Part shown: positions 23,593 through 30,937 of the stretch, piece after piece
Position numbering within the stretch: position 1 is the stretch's first letter
Layout of the letters: the number at the start of each line of letters is the position of its first letter
Source of the DNA: Candidatus Curtissbacteria bacterium
GTDB taxonomy: Bacteria > Patescibacteriota > Microgenomatia > Curtissbacterales > GWA2-41-24
Direction: 5' to 3'
Assembly: GCA_024654445.1 (NCBI GenBank)
Contig: JANLHP010000014.1
Span: forward strand, 1-36,648
Length of the DNA: 36,648 bases
Position numbers and translations under genes: made by a program
The notes under the pieces: model-generated
Database searches by the model: none
What the model saw: only the letters and a program-made list of their open reading frames with translations
Told to the model about the DNA's origin: nothing

Positions 23593-23631
23593 TTTCGAGG
23601 TCTTGACCTCGAAAGTTTATAGGTGTAACAT
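23593..23631 (+). promoter_or_regulatory. Promoter and palindromic operator candidate of the glycosidase gene
   Basis: TTTCGAGGTC (23593-23602) and GACCTCGAAA (23605-23614) are perfect 10-bp arms around TT. The -35 TTGACC (23603-23608) lies inside the palindrome. The -10 may be TAACAT (23626-23631, spacer 17). A repressor bound here would block RNA polymerase. No cognate regulator is adjacent. Confidence 0.55.
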
Positions 23632-23651
23632 CCGCATTTCGGGTGTAACTT

Positions 23652-24932
23652 ATGACTGCTCAACTGCTACAAAAACTACGAAATGACGCCATCTTAGAAC
23701 TTGCCTTGGTAGAAGGCGGGGCTGTTGGTTTGTGGGCAAGCGGAGAAGGTAGATACAAGGCGTTTTTTAGCCGCGACGCGTTTATTTCTATTATTCTTGC
23801 ACTTTCTAAGAATCAGGGAGATCTAACCCCAAGACTTGTTAAAGCCGCAATAAGATGTCAGAAAACTGCCATTAAATTCGAAGGCAAACTCCTAAATGAT
23901 GTTTCCGAAGAAGCTCCAGGTAAAAAGCCACACGAAGTTCATTTTGCCGCTTCTCCTCAAGATAGACTGGCGATGCTTCGCGATAATGGCTGGCCGGTTC
24001 ACTTAAACGACGACGGCACACTGGGGATGGTTTACTACGGTGCGGGAGACGCGAATTCTCTTTTTACGATTTCTGTTGGAGTGGTGGCGCGAGCAATTGA
24101 GAAAATTGACCCCGACGAGGCACTACGCTACATGAGGAAAATGTGGCCTTCTATTGAAAGAGGCCTAAAGCACGACATGATGATTGCCGATATTGACGGT
24201 GACGGATTGATTGAATCTAACCCTAAAAATAAAAAGGCGCTTCTCAACCACACATGGAAGGATTCGAATGAGGCGTATATAGATGAGGAGGGCAATTTAC
24301 CGCCTGCTCCTTATAAATATCTTACTAACAACTGTCATTTTGTTTGGGCGCTTAAAGAAGCAAGTGTGATTGCGAGAAAACTGGGATACCCTGTTTGGCG
24401 CGAACTTCGCTTGAGACACAAAACGAGTAAAAAGAAACTTGTTGATACATTCTGGTCCGATAAATTGAACTTTATGCTGCCTTTGGTTGACGGTCGCGGA
24501 AGACAGCTGGAGATTGTAACTGATGACGCGGCAGACGCACTGTGGGCAAAGCTGCTCGACCGCGAGATGGCAAAGATAGTCGCCCGTAGATTAACGCGAA
24601 AGGACATGTTGACGCCAAGGGGTATTAGAACCAGGAGCAGCAAATCGATGCAGTTTGCGGCAAACGGCATTGGTTCTTATCACAACGGGCTTGTTTGGCC
24701 GCACAGAACTATGATTCTGGCGCAAGGTGCCCAAAGATACGGCTGGCGTAAATTGGCACGCGACCTAAATAGTAGGATTTCTCTTGTTCTTTTGGAACAC
24801 GGAAACATTGAGTGTGTGGGGGTATCAAAAGGCGGACAAAAATCTTATCTTTATATGGAAAATGGCGTTTCTGCCGCTTGCAAACCACAATGCTGGGCGG
24901 TTTTTGGAACACTGGGGTTTACTGCTTCTTAA
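23652..24932 (+). CDS. (alpha/alpha)6-barrel glycosidase, amylo-alpha-1,6-glucosidase-like
   Basis: The 426 residues look like the helical-barrel catalytic domain shared by glycogen-debranching, trehalase-like and GH63-type enzymes. WASGEGRYKAFFSRD (about 29-43) is followed by NHTWKDSNEAY (199-209), corresponding to the family NQGWKDS motif with Asp204. GIRTRSS and SYHNGLVWPHRTM (342-354) match the C-terminal signature. It has no signal peptide, so it is probably cytosolic and acts on glucan or a disaccharide. The extra N-terminal domain common to longer debranching enzymes is absent. The ATG at 23652 follows GGGTG. The 3' end overlaps the convergent CvpA-CAP gene by 4 bp. A palindrome covers its -35 region. 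Confidence 0.8.
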   Translation: MTAQLLQKLRNDAILELALVEGGAVGLWASGEGRYKAFFSRDAFISIILALSKNQGDLTPRLVKAAIRCQKTAIKFEGKLLNDVSEEAPGKKPHEVHFAASPQDRLAMLRDNGWPVHLNDDGTLGMVYYGAGDANSLFTISVGVVARAIEKIDPDEALRYMRKMWPSIERGLKHDMMIADIDGDGLIESNPKNKKALLNHTWKDSNEAYIDEEGNLPPAPYKYLTNNCHFVWALKEASVIARKLGYPVWRELRLRHKTSKKKLVDTFWSDKLNFMLPLVDGRGRQLEIVTDDAADALWAKLLDREMAKIVARRLTRKDMLTPRGIRTRSSKSMQFAANGIGSYHNGLVWPHRTMILAQGAQRYGWRKLARDLNSRISLVLLEHGNIECVGVSKGGQKSYLYMENGVSAACKPQCWAVFGTLGFTAS

Positions 24933-25885
24933 TTAGTAAAAACTTGGGTAAAGATTTTGCCGTAGACGCCGCCGTCGATTACGCCAATTCCAATCCTACT
25001 GAAAGCCGGGTCTAAGATGTTTCTTCTGTGGCCAGAGCTGTTCATGAGTCCGCTGTGAGCGCGAGAGAGTGTTGGGGCAAGCGCTAAGTTTTCTCCCGCA
25101 ATGCTGTACTTAATTCCCGCTTCTTGGAGTCTGTCTCCGACATCTTTTCCTTCCGGGGAAAAGTGGGAAAAGTATTGTCTTTCGAACATGTCTCTTGAGT
25201 GAGCTCTTCCAACTTCTGCCAAGTCTTCATCCCAAACAACAGGGTCTATCCCCTCTTTTGCTCTTTCCTGGTTAACGAGCGTGAGCATTTTTTGTTCGGA
25301 CTCGAAATCATTTGAAAGTTCTGTCGCCGTAAATTCCAGGGGTACGGTGCTTTTTCCATCGGGGGTTACGGTTAAAAATGTTAAACCTTGCTTTGCTATC
25401 GGACCAAAAACGTCGTTTAAGGGCCTCTCTAAAACTGTCGCGCTTTTGACGAGAGATGAGCCAAGGCGTGAACCGAAGATGTCTTTTTTAATGTCTGGCC
25501 TTATTGGCAGTGAAACAATAAACAGTAGTACAAACGCTAAAAATAAAAACGCGTTGATACTTGCCGGTATAAAACCCAAGAATCTGTTGGCGGGTTGGGT
25601 GTGGGTATTTTCGAGAATTTTTCTGACAAATGGAGAGAAGAGTGCAAAGAAGATTGTTTCTGTTACTAGCCAGACAAAAAGGAACCCTAACGGGTTCGCG
25701 ATAATTTGGGGCAGATTGAAAACTCCCGTCAATAACTTGGCTGCAAATGGGTAAAGCGCGAGAGACGCGACTAAAGAAACAATAAGACCGAGGATATCAA
25801 AAACCTGAGAGTAAAAACCTCTTTTTTGGCCTTCGATCGCGAAAAATAAAACTCCAACTAGTATAAGTAAGTCAACCCAATTCAT
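24929..25885 (-). CDS. CvpA-like membrane domain fused to an extracellular CAP domain
   Basis: The 318 residues join two families. The N-terminal 150 residues form a CvpA-type membrane domain with four hydrophobic helices (MNWVDLLILVGVLFFAIEG at the start, then about 30-50, 65-90 and 105-128). The C-terminal part (about 195-318) is an SCP/PR1 (CAP) domain: LVNQERAKEGIDPVVWDEDL, GRAHSRDMFERQYFSHFSPEG, AGENLALA, SSGHRRNILDP. CAP domains in bacteria are secreted and bind or cleave cell-wall or lipid ligands. CvpA proteins are inner-membrane proteins of colicin V export and cell-wall biology. The fusion may localise the CAP domain to the envelope. The ATG is 6 nt after TAAAAT. Confidence 0.9.
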   Translation of the reverse strand: MNWVDLLILVGVLFFAIEGQKRGFYSQVFDILGLIVSLVASLALYPFAAKLLTGVFNLPQIIANPLGFLFVWLVTETIFFALFSPFVRKILENTHTQPANRFLGFIPASINAFLFLAFVLLFIVSLPIRPDIKKDIFGSRLGSSLVKSATVLERPLNDVFGPIAKQGLTFLTVTPDGKSTVPLEFTATELSNDFESEQKMLTLVNQERAKEGIDPVVWDEDLAEVGRAHSRDMFERQYFSHFSPEGKDVGDRLQEAGIKYSIAGENLALAPTLSRAHSGLMNSSGHRRNILDPAFSRIGIGVIDGGVYGKIFTQVFTN

Positions 25886-25891
25886 TTGATC

Positions 25892-25920
25892 ATTTTACTT
25901 TGGGAGAGTGGCAGGATCAA
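25892..25920 (-). promoter_or_regulatory. Promoter of the CvpA-CAP gene
   Basis: TTGATC (25920-25915), a 17-nt spacer and TAAAAT (25897-25892) on the minus strand. The ATG follows 6 nt later. The divergent coiled-coil gene promoter lies about 15 nt further along. Confidence 0.6.
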
Positions 25921-25932
25921 GGATTTCAATTC

Positions 25933-25962
25933 TTGCATTCCTCTTTCTCTTTCCAATATATT
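25933..25962 (+). promoter_or_regulatory. Promoter of the coiled-coil protein
   Basis: TTGCAT (25933-25938), an 18-nt spacer and TATATT (25957-25962). The ATG at 25969 is 6 nt further. This is the reason for rejecting the longer frame that starts at 25900, whose first 23 codons span the promoter. Confidence 0.5.
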
Positions 25963-25968
25963 GTTTGG

Positions 25969-26427
25969 ATGGCAGACACAGACATAACTCCAGTCGATCA
26001 GATTGATGCTGACGGCAATACTTCCGACGACGCGAAATTACTTCTTTCGCTCGAAGAAATGATCAGAAATAACCGGTCAATTGTCGAAAAACTAAAAAAA
26101 GAATTAGGTGAGCATCGGGACATGCTCAAAGATACTTTCGAAGGTGACGCGACTTTTAAAGAACATCAGGATGAAGTCAAAGCTGCAACCAAAACAAGAA
26201 ATGCGACAAAAGCGCAAATAATGAAAAGGCCAGAAGTTGCAACTCTGGCAGAAAAAGTTAAAAGTATGCAATCGCAGGTTCGAGAATACACAGACGCGCT
26301 TTCCGATTATTTACGTGAATACCACAGAGTTTCCGGTCTTACCACTTTTCAAGGAGAGGACGGAGAGGTTTTGGAAATAATTTACGTAGCTAAGCTGCGA
26401 CCTGTTGAAAAAGCGAAAAGAAGATAA
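25969..26427 (+). CDS. Coiled-coil protein of unknown function
   Basis: The 152-residue protein starts with a short acidic segment (DTDITPVDQIDADGNTSDD). A long helical part (about 22-120) follows with heptad-like spacing (SLEEMIRNNRSIVEKLKKEL, MLKDTFEGDATFKEHQDEVK, AEKVKSMQSQVREYTDALS). It ends in a compact segment (TTFQGEDGEVLEIIYVAKL). No signal peptide or membrane helix is seen, so it is probably cytosolic. I do not recognise a family. A broken gene lies directly downstream on the other strand. Confidence 0.8.
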   Translation: MADTDITPVDQIDADGNTSDDAKLLLSLEEMIRNNRSIVEKLKKELGEHRDMLKDTFEGDATFKEHQDEVKAATKTRNATKAQIMKRPEVATLAEKVKSMQSQVREYTDALSDYLREYHRVSGLTTFQGEDGEVLEIIYVAKLRPVEKAKRR

Positions 26428-26747
26428 CTAATCAATTGCTTTAACAAGTCTTTTTGGTTTCGACACAACCCAAAGCACTAATGCTCTATCTGGCTGAATC
26501 TCGAAAAACATTGAAAATCTAGGCTTTTGTCCACGTATTAGAGCTCTCCCTAGGGTAAGACCCCTAGCGGCCACATAGAACGCAGAGTCAGTGCCTATTT
26601 CCAGGGGGTGGGGTTGACTATTACCGACACAATTTGATTACCAATAAAAATACCATTATAAGTAATTGCGTGCAAAATCTCCCTTTTATCAAGACCCAGT
26701 GTTAAGTGCCTTGAACCTTCTTTTACTATGCCACCTTTGCCTGACAT
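26428..26747 (-). pseudogene. Frameshifted gene, 106-residue protein if restored
   Basis: The frame from ATG 26747 encodes about 46 coherent residues (MSGKGGIVKEGSRHLTLGL, REILHAITYNGIFIG, QIVSVIVNP). It then runs into a premature stop just after a C-run (GGGGG on the plus strand, near 26606). A second frame, entered by adding one C there, continues without a stop for about 60 residues (LEIGTDSAFYVAARGLTLGR, ALIRGQKPRFSMFFEIQPDR) to a TAG at 26428. Total 106 residues. The composition on both sides looks like one protein. The cause may be a sequencing or assembly slip, a real mutation or programmed shifting. No family is recognised. Confidence 0.6.
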
Positions 26748-26768
26748 TTACACCAATCTGAATACGGT

Positions 26769-26855
26769 CTAAAAATTAGGCAATTCCACGTCAAATCTCG
26801 TTTCTGGCGTGTTTGCCTCGGGAAGCGGAACGAACCCTCTTTCTACGTTAGACAT
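26769..26855 (-). CDS. Possible 28-residue leader protein upstream of the frameshifted gene
   Basis: ATG 26855 encodes 28 residues (MSNVERGFVPLPEANTPETR then FDVELPNF) to a TAG at 26769. A perfect TATAAT (26869-26864) lies 8 nt upstream, the same spacing as other leaderless starts here. The next gene begins 21 nt downstream. It may be a small protein in its own right or a leader. No family is recognised. Confidence 0.4.
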   Translation of the reverse strand: MSNVERGFVPLPEANTPETRFDVELPNF

Positions 26856-26863
26856 GATCGGCA

Positions 26864-26869
26864 ATTATA
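26864..26869 (-). promoter_or_regulatory. -10 box upstream of the 28-residue frame
   Basis: Perfect TATAAT on the minus strand, 8 nt before the ATG at 26855. It sits about 40 bp from the divergent PBP promoter. Confidence 0.5.
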
Positions 26870-26905
26870 CATCTAAGTAGAAGCAATCAAACTAAGGTCC
26901 AATAT

Positions 26906-26914
26906 TGTTATAAT
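26906..26914 (+). promoter_or_regulatory. Extended -10 promoter of the PBP gene
   Basis: TGTTATAAT (26906-26914): TGn plus a perfect hexamer. The PBP ATG lies 12 nt after it. No clear -35. Confidence 0.6.
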
Positions 26915-26926
26915 ATAAGTTACCTC

Positions 26927-29098
26927 ATGGAAGATTTTCGGCCGCAAGTCTCAAGTCAAGTTCAACGCTTAAAATTCCTCATCAAGCACTACGCAAAAGC
27001 AATCATTATTTTTTTGGTTGTGGTTTTCTTTCTAATTCCGGTAATTACTTATTTGTGGTTTGTAAGAGACCTTGGAGACAAAAATAGCATCATGAATAGG
27101 AATAATTCGGGCGTTCAGCTTCTGGACGACAAAGGTGAAGTCTTCTTTACGTTTTACAGCCCGAAGGAAATTACATTTGTGCCGCTTTCGGATATATCCG
27201 TCAATATTCAGGAAGCGGTTGTTGCGGCGGAAGACAAAGACTTTTACGAAAATCGTGGATTTTCTCCAAGGGGTATCGGTAGAGCTTTTGTGAATAACAT
27301 CACTTCGGCCGCCATTAAAGAAGGCGGATCAACGATTACTCAGCAGCTTGTAAAAACTGCGCTTTTGAGCTCGCATCGTAATTTTCTTAGAAAATATCAG
27401 GAGTTAATTTTGGCTCTTGATATCGAAAGGCGCTATTCAAAAGAAGACATTTTGGAAATGTACCTGAACACTATTTATTTTGGTGAAGGCGAATTTGGAA
27501 TTGAAAACGCTGCGCAGAAATACTTCGGCAAGAAGGCAAAGGATCTCAACTTAGCTGAATCCTCGATGTTAGTTGCAATCCTGCCGGCTCCTTCAGCGTT
27601 GTCGCCAATTTCGGGGGATGCGGATCGGGCAAAACAAAGGCAGGAAATGGTGCTTTCTCAAATGGAAGAACAAGGTTACATAACAGAAAAAGAAAAGGAC
27701 GCAGCTGTTGCTGCCACAATACGATATGCGCCACAGAAAGAAGAAGAGGTCAACACTATCGCGCCGCATTTTGCGCTAATGGTTAGGGACTATTTGATAG
27801 AAGAGTTTGGGGAAGAAAAAATAACGAGAAACGGGTACAAGGTTAAGACTACGTTAAACCGAGAGTGGCAAGAATACGCTCAAACGACAGTCTTGAACCG
27901 TGTAAACGCTCTTGCGAGAAATAAGGTCACAAATGGCGCAGCCATTGTACAAGACCCAAAGACGGGTGAAATTAAGGTGTTGGTTGGATCCAAAGAATGG
28001 AGCAACGACGATTTTGGAAAGTTTAATATAGCCGTTGCCAATAGACAGCCGGGTTCTTCTTTTAAACCGATTATTTACTCGAGAGCTATCGAGGATAAAG
28101 ACATTACGGCAGCGTCGCTTATTGACGACAAAGCGACTTCTTTTGGAAATTACAAACCAAATAATTACGACAAGAAGTTTAGAGGACCTGTGACTGTACG
28201 AAGGTCTCTTGCGAATTCCTTGAACATTCCTTCAGTCAAAATAATGGAGCAGGTCGGCGTTAAGAATGGTGTAGATCAAGCCGAAAAAATGGGCATTACG
28301 ACTCTTGATAAGAAGACGGACTACGGACTTCCCTTAGTTCTTGGCGCTGGAGAGGTCAAGCTCATTGAGCTTACGGGTGCGTATGCGACTTTGGCAAACA
28401 AAGGCGAGCATAAGGCGCCAAAATTTATTCTGGAAATCAAAGATAAAAAAGGTGAGGACGTTGATGTTGATGATCCGAAATCTGAGGCTGACGGGATAGA
28501 TGAAGGAGCAGCTTTTATCATTTCCTCTATACTTTCCGATGCGAATGCAAGAGCAGAAGTTTTTGGGTCTGCGCTTAATACTTCCCGAAATGCTGCTGTT
28601 AAAACGGGCACGACGGAAAATTTTAGGGATGCTTGGACGATGGGGTATACACCCAGCGTAGTTGTCGGTGTCTGGGTCGGCAACAACGACAATACGCCTA
28701 TGGACAATATTGCGGGGTCTTTGGGTGCGGCGCCTATTTTTACTGCACTCATGAACAGAATTTCTGGCGAACTACCAAATGAATCTTTTTCGCAACCGGG
28801 GTCTGTCGTTCAAAAGCAAATTTGTTTGGAGCCGGGTCAGATATTTAATCCTTCACCCAATCCAAGTCCGTCTGCCTCCCCAGGGCTCTCTGCTCTCAAA
28901 GAATTCTTCTTAAAAGGTACGGAGCCAAAAGAATGTGAGCTGCCGAGCCCTACACCTTCACCTAGCCCGTCTGCGAGCCCATCACCAAGTCCAACAGAAC
29001 AACCTCAACCATCACCGTCTCCTTCGCCGAGTCCAATACCCCCTTCACCGTCCCCTATCCTGTCCCCTTCCCCGCTACCGTCTCCACTAACTCCTTAA
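26927..29098 (+). CDS. Class A penicillin-binding protein (bifunctional GT51/transpeptidase)
   Basis: The protein polymerises and crosslinks peptidoglycan in the outer face of the membrane. The 723 residues have a short cytoplasmic N-terminus and a single helix (about 24-46). The GT51 glycosyltransferase domain follows, with Glu102 in AAEDKDFYENRG and GGSTITQQLVK (133-143). The transpeptidase domain has Ser377-x-x-Lys380 (QPGSSFKP), SLN in ANSLNIPS and Lys559-Thr-Gly (KTGTTENF). The last about 75 residues are a Ser/Pro-rich low-complexity tail (PSPSPSPS type) likely to cross or stick to the wall. The ATG follows an extended -10 and has no Shine-Dalgarno site. A dispersed hairpin repeat begins 2 nt after its stop. 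Confidence 0.96.
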   Translation: MEDFRPQVSSQVQRLKFLIKHYAKAIIIFLVVVFFLIPVITYLWFVRDLGDKNSIMNRNNSGVQLLDDKGEVFFTFYSPKEITFVPLSDISVNIQEAVVAAEDKDFYENRGFSPRGIGRAFVNNITSAAIKEGGSTITQQLVKTALLSSHRNFLRKYQELILALDIERRYSKEDILEMYLNTIYFGEGEFGIENAAQKYFGKKAKDLNLAESSMLVAILPAPSALSPISGDADRAKQRQEMVLSQMEEQGYITEKEKDAAVAATIRYAPQKEEEVNTIAPHFALMVRDYLIEEFGEEKITRNGYKVKTTLNREWQEYAQTTVLNRVNALARNKVTNGAAIVQDPKTGEIKVLVGSKEWSNDDFGKFNIAVANRQPGSSFKPIIYSRAIEDKDITAASLIDDKATSFGNYKPNNYDKKFRGPVTVRRSLANSLNIPSVKIMEQVGVKNGVDQAEKMGITTLDKKTDYGLPLVLGAGEVKLIELTGAYATLANKGEHKAPKFILEIKDKKGEDVDVDDPKSEADGIDEGAAFIISSILSDANARAEVFGSALNTSRNAAVKTGTTENFRDAWTMGYTPSVVVGVWVGNNDNTPMDNIAGSLGAAPIFTALMNRISGELPNESFSQPGSVVQKQICLEPGQIFNPSPNPSPSASPGLSALKEFFLKGTEPKECELPSPTPSPSPSASPSPSPTEQPQPSPSPSPSPIPPSPSPILSPSPLPSPLTP

Positions 29099-29100
29099 AC

Positions 29101-29200
29101 TGTCATTCTGATCGAGATTCGGTAAACTCACGGGCCCCCTTTAATAGCGCCTGAGCGAAGTCGAAGGGATTCTGGAGTCGCTTCGCTCCCCAGAATGACA
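29101..29200. repeat. MITE-like hairpin repeat, copy 3
   Basis: TGTCATTCTG (29101-29110) and CAGAATGACA (29191-29200) are perfect 10-bp inverted ends of a 100-bp element. The inside carries CCTGAGCGAAGTCGAAGGG and GGAGTCGCTTCGCTCC, another perfect stem. It lies between the PBP stop and the Kef gene. An apparent ATG start of the Kef frame lies within the right end and should not be used. Confidence 0.82.
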
Positions 29201-29232
29201 ATGAGTTTGCAGGGAGAGACTTTTCCAAAAAT

Positions 29233-29241
29233 TGTTATACT
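29233..29241 (+). promoter_or_regulatory. Extended -10 promoter of the Kef-type gene
   Basis: TGTTATACT (29233-29241): TGn plus a 5/6 hexamer. It precedes the GTG at 29264 and excludes the upstream ATG codons (29195, 29201) that lie before it. Confidence 0.5.
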
Positions 29242-29263
29242 GAGTGGAAAGGTTCTTATCTCT

Positions 29264-30934
29264 GTGGCTAATGTCTTTTTACAACTTGCCGTCGTCTTAT
29301 TTTTATCTTCTATTTTCGGCTTTTTAGTCCTAAGGTTTAAGCTTCCCTTGGTCGTTGCTTATCTTTTGGCAGGTGTCAGCTTGTCGTTTGCGGCCCTTTT
29401 TGACCCCGGACACTCCCCCGTTCTTGAGATCCTTCCGGAAATTGGAATCGCGTTTGTTTTGTTCTTGATTGGAATGGAGTTGGATCTGCGAGAAATTAAA
29501 TCTTTGGGCAAGCCGATTGTCGTTTCTGCTGCCGGGCAAATTTTAATTTCGACGCTTGCAGGTTTTGGCATCGCCAAACTTCTTGGTTTTACGCCTGTTG
29601 AGAGTGTTTATCTGGGTATGGGCCTGGCGTTTTCTTCGACTGTTGTCGTCATTAAAATGCTTCTGGAAAATCGGGAACTCAATTCACTTCACGGGAAACT
29701 CTCAATCGGAATTTTATTGGTAGAAGACTTGGTAGCAATTGCTGCTCTTATGGTTCTTACGGTCAGTAGTTCGACCTTCTCTATCGGCCTACAGGAAAGT
29801 TGGCCGCTTCTTGCACTGATCTTAAAAGCTTTTGGTCTTTTTGCGCTTACATTTATTTTTGCAAAATATATTCTCGAGCGGATATTTAAGGCTGTTGCAA
29901 GTTCGGTAGAATTGCTGTTTTTGACCGCAATAACGTGGTGTTTTGTGTTTACGAGTATTGCCGTCCTTGCAGGTTTTTCGGTTGTCATCGGCGCGTTTTT
30001 GGCAGGAGTTGCCCTCGCGTCATCACCGTACCACTTGCAAATTCAAGGCAAAATTAAGCCGCTGCGAGATTTTTTCGTTACTTTGTTTTTTGTTTATCTA
30101 GGAACTCAAGCCAATCCTCGAGATCTTGTAAGCGCTTGGCCGACGATTCTGGTCTTTACCGTTTTTGCTCTTCTTTTAAAGCCACTTATATACATGGTTA
30201 TTTTGTCAAGGTTCGGCTTCCGCAAGCATACGCTCTTTCAAACGTCTTTGAACCTCTCACAGGTTTCTGAATTCTCGCTTGTTTTGCTTTTAGTTGGAGT
30301 CCAAGCTGGTAATGCTTCGTCGAGGGCGCTTTCTGTAATGGCGATCGTCGCAGTTATTTCGATAATTGCTTCCTCTATTCTCATTTATTACTCAAGGAAA
30401 GTTTACCCGTTCTTGTCTTCTGTTATCGGGTTTTTCGAACATCACACGAAAACTCATTCCATGGAGGCGAGGGAAGAAGATGGGCTGGAGGATCATGTTG
30501 TGATTGTTGGCGCGCACAGAATTGGTAGACCGCTGGTTCGGTATTTGATGCGCGAAAAGATACCTTTTGTGGTTATGGATTTCAATCCGAACATCGTTAC
30601 GGAACTTAGGGAGAAAAATATTAACGTTGTTTATGGCGATATCGGTGATCCTGACATGCACGAAGCGCTGCATCTGGAAAAGGCGAAACTTGTAATAAGC
30701 ACGGCAAACAGCATGGCAGACAATGAATTTTTGATTGCGGAATGCAAAAGGAGAAAATCGCCTGCCAAAATATTGGTTAGAGCCTTGGATCATGAACACG
30801 CTGAAGCGCTAAAGGCGCTTGGAGCTGATTACGTTATTCAACCGGAAAAAGTTTCTGGAATGTTTCTGGTGAACCAATTAAAAAAGAATTGGCCAAACGT
30901 TGCTTTCGCGGGATTATCTGTAAAGGCGGGGTGA
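29264..30934 (+). CDS. Kef-type monovalent cation/H+ antiporter with RCK domain
   Basis: CPA2-type antiporter. About 12 hydrophobic helices fill roughly residues 5-385 (LVLRFKLPLVVAYLLAG, VLFLIGMELDLREIK, SSTVVVIKMLLENRE). A Rossmann-type TrkA-N/RCK domain follows (VVIVGAHRIGRPLVRYLM, VMDFNPNIV, YGDIGDPDM). It exchanges K or Na for protons; the ion cannot be told from sequence. The GTG at 29264 is chosen because GGAAAGG precedes it and the promoter lies upstream. The longer frame starts in a repeat. The last 34 codons recur at 32059-32163. The gene ends 3 nt from the convergent acyltransferase stop. Confidence 0.92.
   Translation: MANVFLQLAVVLFLSSIFGFLVLRFKLPLVVAYLLAGVSLSFAALFDPGHSPVLEILPEIGIAFVLFLIGMELDLREIKSLGKPIVVSAAGQILISTLAGFGIAKLLGFTPVESVYLGMGLAFSSTVVVIKMLLENRELNSLHGKLSIGILLVEDLVAIAALMVLTVSSSTFSIGLQESWPLLALILKAFGLFALTFIFAKYILERIFKAVASSVELLFLTAITWCFVFTSIAVLAGFSVVIGAFLAGVALASSPYHLQIQGKIKPLRDFFVTLFFVYLGTQANPRDLVSAWPTILVFTVFALLLKPLIYMVILSRFGFRKHTLFQTSLNLSQVSEFSLVLLLVGVQAGNASSRALSVMAIVAVISIIASSILIYYSRKVYPFLSSVIGFFEHHTKTHSMEAREEDGLEDHVVIVGAHRIGRPLVRYLMREKIPFVVMDFNPNIVTELREKNINVVYGDIGDPDMHEALHLEKAKLVISTANSMADNEFLIAECKRRKSPAKILVRALDHEHAEALKALGADYVIQPEKVSGMFLVNQLKKNWPNVAFAGLSVKAG
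30830..30901 (+). repeat. kef 3'-end direct repeat, copy in the intact gene
   Basis: These 24 codons (TAC-GTT-ATT onward) match 32059-32130 with only 8 base differences, all silent. Beyond this, the last 10 codons diverge but end at the same relative stop. Confidence 0.85.
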
Positions 30935-30937
30935 GCT

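Noticed and set aside
23481-23663. A 60-codon minus-strand frame before the glycosidase
   Set aside because: It overlaps the glycosidase promoter, palindrome and start codon, and its composition is not protein-like.
29195-29263. Longer Kef start
   Set aside because: The upstream ATG codons lie in or beside the terminal inverted repeat and before the likely promoter.
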